Source: Mycobacterium sp. 852002-40037_SCH5390672
Lineage (GTDB): Bacteria > Actinomycetota > Actinomycetes > Mycobacteriales > Mycobacteriaceae
Assembly (NCBI RefSeq): GCF_001665875.1
Contig: NZ_LZTA01000038.1
Span: 186,001-250,000, forward strand
Length of the DNA stretch: 64,000 nucleotides
Reading direction: 5' to 3'
The notes under the pieces are model-generated. The model saw only the letters and a list, made by a program, of their open reading frames with translations. It had not been told where the DNA came from and did not search any database. Positions 61,090-64,000 of this stretch are shown here, piece by piece. Numbering within the stretch: position 1 is the stretch's first letter; each line of letters begins with the position of its first letter. A program made the translations under genes and the position numbers.

Positions 61090-62189
61090 GCCCCCACCGC
61101 GACGTTATCCGCAATGCTCGCAGCCTGGTGGTCAAGGTGGGGACCAACGCGCTGACTACGCCGGCCGGGGTGTTCGACGCCGGCCGGCTGGCCGGACTCG
61201 CCGATGCGATCGAAGCGCGGATGAAGGCCGGTACCGACGTCGTCATCGTGTCGTCGGGGGCCATTGCCGCCGGCATCGAGCCGCTCGGATTATCGCGTCG
61301 TCCCAGGGATTTGGCGACAAAGCAGGCCGCGGCCAGCGTCGGTCAGGTCGCGCTGGTGAATTCGTGGAGTGCCGTGTTCGCCCGCTATGGCCGCACGGTC
61401 GGGCAGGTGCTGTTGAGCGCGCACGACATCTCGATGCGGGCCCAGCACACCAACGCCCAGCGCACGCTGGATCGGCTGCGCGCACTGCATGCGGTGGCGA
61501 TCGTCAACGAGAACGATACGGTGGCCACCAACGAGATCCGGTTCGGCGACAACGACCGGCTTTCGGCGCTGGTGGCTCACCTCGTCGGTGCCGAGGCTTT
61601 GGTGTTGCTGTCCGACATCGATGGGCTTTATGACTCGGATCCGCGAAAGACCGAGGGCGCCAGGTTCATTTCGGAGGTGTCGGATTCGGGGGATCTGGTC
61701 GGCGTAATCGCCGGTCCCGGAAGCGATTTGGGTACCGGCGGGATGAGCTCGAAGATGTCCTCGGCGCTGCTTGCCGCCGATGCCGGTGTGCCGGTGCTGC
61801 TCGCCGCCGCGGCCGATGCCGCGACCGCGCTCACCGAGGCTTCGGTCGGCACGGTGTTCGCCGCGCGCCCGGCGCGGATGTCGGCGCGGCGGTTCTGGGT
61901 GCGTTACGCCGCCGAGGCGGCCGGCGCGCTGACGCTGGACCAGGGTGCCGTGCGCGCCGTGGTGCGGCAGCGTCGCTCGCTGCTGCCCGCCGGGATCACC
62001 GCGGTATCCGGCCGGTTTTATGCCGGCGACGTTGTCGAATTGCGCGGCCCGGACGCGGTGATGGTGGGCCGTGGCGTGGTCGCCTACGACGCGACCGAGC
62101 TGGCCACCATGATGGGCCGCTCAACGTCCGAGCTGCCCGGCGAGCTGCGCAGGCCCGCGGTGCACGCCGACGACCTGGTGGCGGTGTAA
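61086..62189 (+). CDS. proB: Glutamate 5-kinase
   Basis: 367 residues, GTG 61086 overlapping obg (GTGA). Amino-acid-kinase fold: [10 protein letters not shown] (residues about 15-24), [40 protein letters not shown]; then a C-terminal PUA domain (about 275-360). First step of proline synthesis, normally feedback-inhibited by proline. Operon end; the convergent tetR follows after a hairpin. Confidence 0.96.
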   Translation: MSPHRDVIRNARSLVVKVGTNALTTPAGVFDAGRLAGLADAIEARMKAGTDVVIVSSGAIAAGIEPLGLSRRPRDLATKQAAASVGQVALVNSWSAVFARYGRTVGQVLLSAHDISMRAQHTNAQRTLDRLRALHAVAIVNENDTVATNEIRFGDNDRLSALVAHLVGAEALVLLSDIDGLYDSDPRKTEGARFISEVSDSGDLVGVIAGPGSDLGTGGMSSKMSSALLAADAGVPVLLAAAADAATALTEASVGTVFAARPARMSARRFWVRYAAEAAGALTLDQGAVRAVVRQRRSLLPAGITAVSGRFYAGDVVELRGPDAVMVGRGVVAYDATELATMMGRSTSELPGELRRPAVHADDLVAV

Positions 62190-62252
62190 GAAGCGCCTCG
62201 GCACTCGTGCGGCACGGGTGACGCGTCTGCTGACCAAGGGGACTTCTACGAC

Positions 62253-62276
62253 CGTGCTAGCGCATGAGCTAGCACG
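62253..62276. terminator. Perfect 9-bp inverted repeat between convergent proB and tetR
   Basis: CGTGCTAGC (62253-62261) / GCTAGCACG (62268-62276) with a 6-nt loop. Located 64 nt after the proB stop and 43 nt from the end of tetR, so probably a bidirectional terminator. The unusual TAG/CTA words also allow reading it as a protein-binding palindrome. Confidence 0.65.
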
Positions 62277-62318
62277 TCTGGGACTCATCTCATGGTCGAA
62301 CCATCGGGTCGGGCCGGG

Positions 62319-62969
62319 TCAGTGCTCCGAGGTCGGCTTGAGATACAATGCGCCCCAGACGATTTCGGCCAATGTGGCGGCCAGCTCGGCGTCGTAGTCG
62401 GTCGGCTTTGTCGGCAGGTTCTGCTGGCAGGCCCGCTCGACCATCCAGGTCAGCGCGCTGGCGGTGGTCAGCGCGGCCAGCTCGGGGCGGATCGAGCCGG
62501 CGGCCTGGCCGTCTTCGATGACGTGGGTGAACTGCCCGGAGATGCCGGTCAGCAGCTCGCGATACGTTTCCCCCGTCGGCGGGTCGTAGGCGGCCATTTC
62601 GTTGAGTGCGACCAGCACCGCCTGATGGCGCCGGTAGGTGGCGATGATGCGGCTCATTGCGGTCCGTACATCGTCCGGATCATGGCGCCCTGCCACGCTC
62701 CACCAGCTTCGCGCGCCGTCCGTCAGATCGCCGAACACCTGGCCGGCGAGCCGGCGCAGCAGGTGACCCTTGTCCTCGAAGTAGATGTAAAAGCTGGCGC
62801 GGGAAATGCCGGCCTCGCCGGAGAGACGATCCACGCTGAGTTCGGTGAAGCTCGCGCCGTCGCGCATCAGCCGCTCGGTGGCGTCCAGCAACCGGCGCTC
62901 CATCTGCTCGCGCCGCTGCTCGCGCCCCAAAGCTCGGTGGCCCTGCGGCTTGCGGGTGAGCGGCGGCAT
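62319..62969 (-). CDS. TetR-family transcriptional regulator
   Basis: 216 residues from ATG 62969, chosen because TATGCT ends 6 nt upstream (leaderless); ATG 62990 would add 7 residues. The N-terminal helix-turn-helix covers about residues 20-65 (FTELSVDRLSGEAGISRASF then YIYFEDKGHLL), the usual TetR form. The C-terminal ligand domain has the TetR_C helices and several Trp. Divergent from a cytochrome P450 gene with a 17-bp palindrome between; likely represses that gene, and perhaps itself. Ligand unknown. Confidence 0.9.
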   Translation of the reverse strand: MPPLTRKPQGHRALGREQRREQMERRLLDATERLMRDGASFTELSVDRLSGEAGISRASFYIYFEDKGHLLRRLAGQVFGDLTDGARSWWSVAGRHDPDDVRTAMSRIIATYRRHQAVLVALNEMAAYDPPTGETYRELLTGISGQFTHVIEDGQAAGSIRPELAALTTASALTWMVERACQQNLPTKPTDYDAELAATLAEIVWGALYLKPTSEH

Positions 62970-62975
62970 GCGCCG

Positions 62976-62981
62976 AGCATA
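62976..62981 (-). promoter_or_regulatory. Predicted -10 box, leaderless tetR mRNA
   Basis: TATGCT on the minus strand (TANNNT) ends 6 nt before ATG 62969; it lies within the coding sequence if the upstream ATG 62990 were used. Confidence 0.45.
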
Positions 62982-63002
62982 GCCGAGCATTCGACATGTT
63001 GA

Positions 63003-63019
63003 CTAGACACAGTGTCTAG
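63003..63019. promoter_or_regulatory. TetR operator palindrome in the tetR-P450 divergent region
   Basis: CTAGACAC-A-GTGTCTAG: perfect 8-bp arms around one central base. It overlaps the end of a -35-like TTGACT (62999-63004) and precedes a weak -10-like CATATC (63021-63026) for the P450 gene, so a bound TetR dimer would block that promoter. Confidence 0.75.
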
Positions 63020-63075
63020 GCATATCGTCGCGGGGAGTCTGTGACCGGCGTCATACGAGACGGAGGATCCCCACT

Positions 63076-64000
63076 ATGGCCGTGCTGACGGGTAAGCCTG
63101 GGACCGACAAGTCCGGTCGTGCCTACGACGAGATCGATCTGTCCTCGCGGGCGTTTTGGTCCACCACCGCGGCGGATCGGGAACGCGCGTTCGCCGTGCT
63201 GCGGGCCGAGCGCCCGGTGAGCTGGCATCCGCCGGTCGAGGACTCGCTGATGCCCGATCCGACCGACCCCGGTTTCTGGGCGGTCACCCGGCGCTCCGAC
63301 ATCGTCGCGGTGAGCCGCAACAACGACGCCTTCGTGTCCGGCCAGGGGGTGATGTTCGAGAGCATTCCGGTGGAGTTGCTCGAGGCGTCGCAGTCGTTCT
63401 TGGCGATGGACCCGCCGCGGCACACCAAGATACGCAAGCTCGCTCACGCCGCGCTCAGCCCCCGGCAGGTTCGCCGCATCGAAGACTCGGTCAAGGCCAA
63501 CGCCGAAACCATCGTCGAAGAACTGCGGACCGCCGGAAGCGGTGCGGATTTCGTCGACCACTGTGCCAAGGAACTGCCCGTCCGCACCCTGTCGGACATG
63601 ATGGGCATCCCGGAGTCCGAGCGCGACCGCATGGCACACGCCACCGACGCCCTGGTCTCGTGGGCCGACCCGGAATTCCTCAACGGCCGTCCACCGCTGG
63701 AAGTTCTGGTCGAAAACCAGATTTATCTACACCAACTCGTCGGCGCGCTGGCGACCGAACGCCGTGAGCACCCCGGCGATGACCTGATCAGCAGCCTGGT
63801 GACCGCCGAGGTGGACGGTGACCGTCTGGAAGACGCGGAGGTGGCGGCGTTCTTCGTGTTGCTCTCCGTGGCCGGAAACGACACCACCCGGCAGACCATC
63901 AGCCACACCTTGAAGGCGCTCACCGATTTTCCCGGCGAGAAGGCCTGGCTGCTAGAAGATTTCGACAACCGGATGGGCACCGCGATCGAGGAGTTCATCC
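63076..64000 (+). CDS. Cytochrome P450, 3' end outside window
   Basis: 308 complete codons from ATG 63076, with GGAGG (63062-63066) upstream; the frame continues past the window end. Features visible: MDPPRHTKIRKL (C-helix region, residues about 116-127), and I-helix oxygen-activation motif A266-G-N-D-T-T271. The ExxR and haem-Cys motifs lie beyond the window. Class I bacterial P450 fed by ferredoxin and reductase. Similar in style to the mycobacterial CYP families that act on lipids or sterols, but I cannot name the family. Regulated, by inference, by the divergent TetR protein. Confidence 0.92.
   Translation, partial: MAVLTGKPGTDKSGRAYDEIDLSSRAFWSTTAADRERAFAVLRAERPVSWHPPVEDSLMPDPTDPGFWAVTRRSDIVAVSRNNDAFVSGQGVMFESIPVELLEASQSFLAMDPPRHTKIRKLAHAALSPRQVRRIEDSVKANAETIVEELRTAGSGADFVDHCAKELPVRTLSDMMGIPESERDRMAHATDALVSWADPEFLNGRPPLEVLVENQIYLHQLVGALATERREHPGDDLISSLVTAEVDGDRLEDAEVAAFFVLLSVAGNDTTRQTISHTLKALTDFPGEKAWLLEDFDNRMGTAIEEFI

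Overview
This is a high-GC mycobacterial chromosome segment. From memory of the M. tuberculosis H37Rv map, its gene order follows Rv2500c down to Rv2439c on the opposite strand, with local gains and losses. Protein identities, frequent GTG/TTG starts, leaderless promoters and mycobacterial signature genes (bkdABC, plsB2, the large NAD-GDH, glbO, clpP1-clpP2, korAB, rpfE) all support Mycobacterium. No rRNA or species marker is present, so I do not name a species.

Layout. 1-5065: leucine/branched-chain catabolism (end of an acyl-CoA dehydrogenase, MaoC hydratase, citE-type lyase, bkdABC). 5.1-8.6 kb: a variable interval with echA14, an AT-richer hypothetical gene with a YraN-like nuclease pattern, a small exported protein, a secreted cutinase and tRNA-Arg(TCT). 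8.6-15.7 kb: lipid module (lipQ, WS/DGAT-like acyltransferase, plsC with a PSP-type phosphatase domain, plsB2), the last three with 4-nt overlaps. 15.7-26.2 kb: CopD-CtaG copper/oxidase assembly protein, Ssb-like protein, EttA, giant NAD-glutamate dehydrogenase, thioesterase and a conserved unknown. 26.3-33.6 kb: flavin oxidoreductase, alpha-glucosidase and truncated haemoglobin O on the minus strand; HNH nuclease and two accessory proteins of the cytochrome bcc-aa3 supercomplex on plus; aminopeptidase N on minus. 33.7-37.4 kb: DsbA-like mycothiol oxidoreductase, RpiB, Nei2, a Gly/Pro/Trp-rich secreted protein, LipP. 37.4-43.4 kb: tRNA-Gly(TCC), tRNA-Pro(TGG), trigger factor, ClpP1P2, MmuM, ClpX and a decayed MFS transporter. 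43.7-49.0 kb: KorAB, MobA, a 1.1-kb non-coding stretch and RpfE. 49.1-55.5 kb: enoyl-reductase-like protein, ValS, FolC, small membrane protein, NdkA. 55.8-62.2 kb: RNase E, L21, L27, Obg, ProB. 62.3-64.0 kb: TetR regulator divergent from a cytochrome P450 that runs off the window, with a palindromic operator between them.

How the genes work together: BCKDH plus the fadE19-MaoC-citE group take branched-chain oxo-acids to acetyl-CoA and related products; PlsB2 and PlsC build lysophosphatidate and phosphatidate beside a WS/DGAT-like enzyme; trigger factor, ClpP1P2 and ClpX form a folding/proteolysis cluster; KorAB supplies succinyl-CoA; RNase E, L21, L27 and Obg concern RNA decay and ribosome assembly.

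Most notable: nine genes whose start codon lies 6-7 nt after a TANNNT hexamer (predicted leaderless mRNAs); a cloverleaf-like RNA in the rpfE leader; a 56-bp tandem repeat between convergent genes; a one-cysteine (CPWA) version of the Rv2466c oxidoreductase; a decayed MFS gene after clpX; a YraN-like protein in the variable interval; and the TetR/P450 operator.
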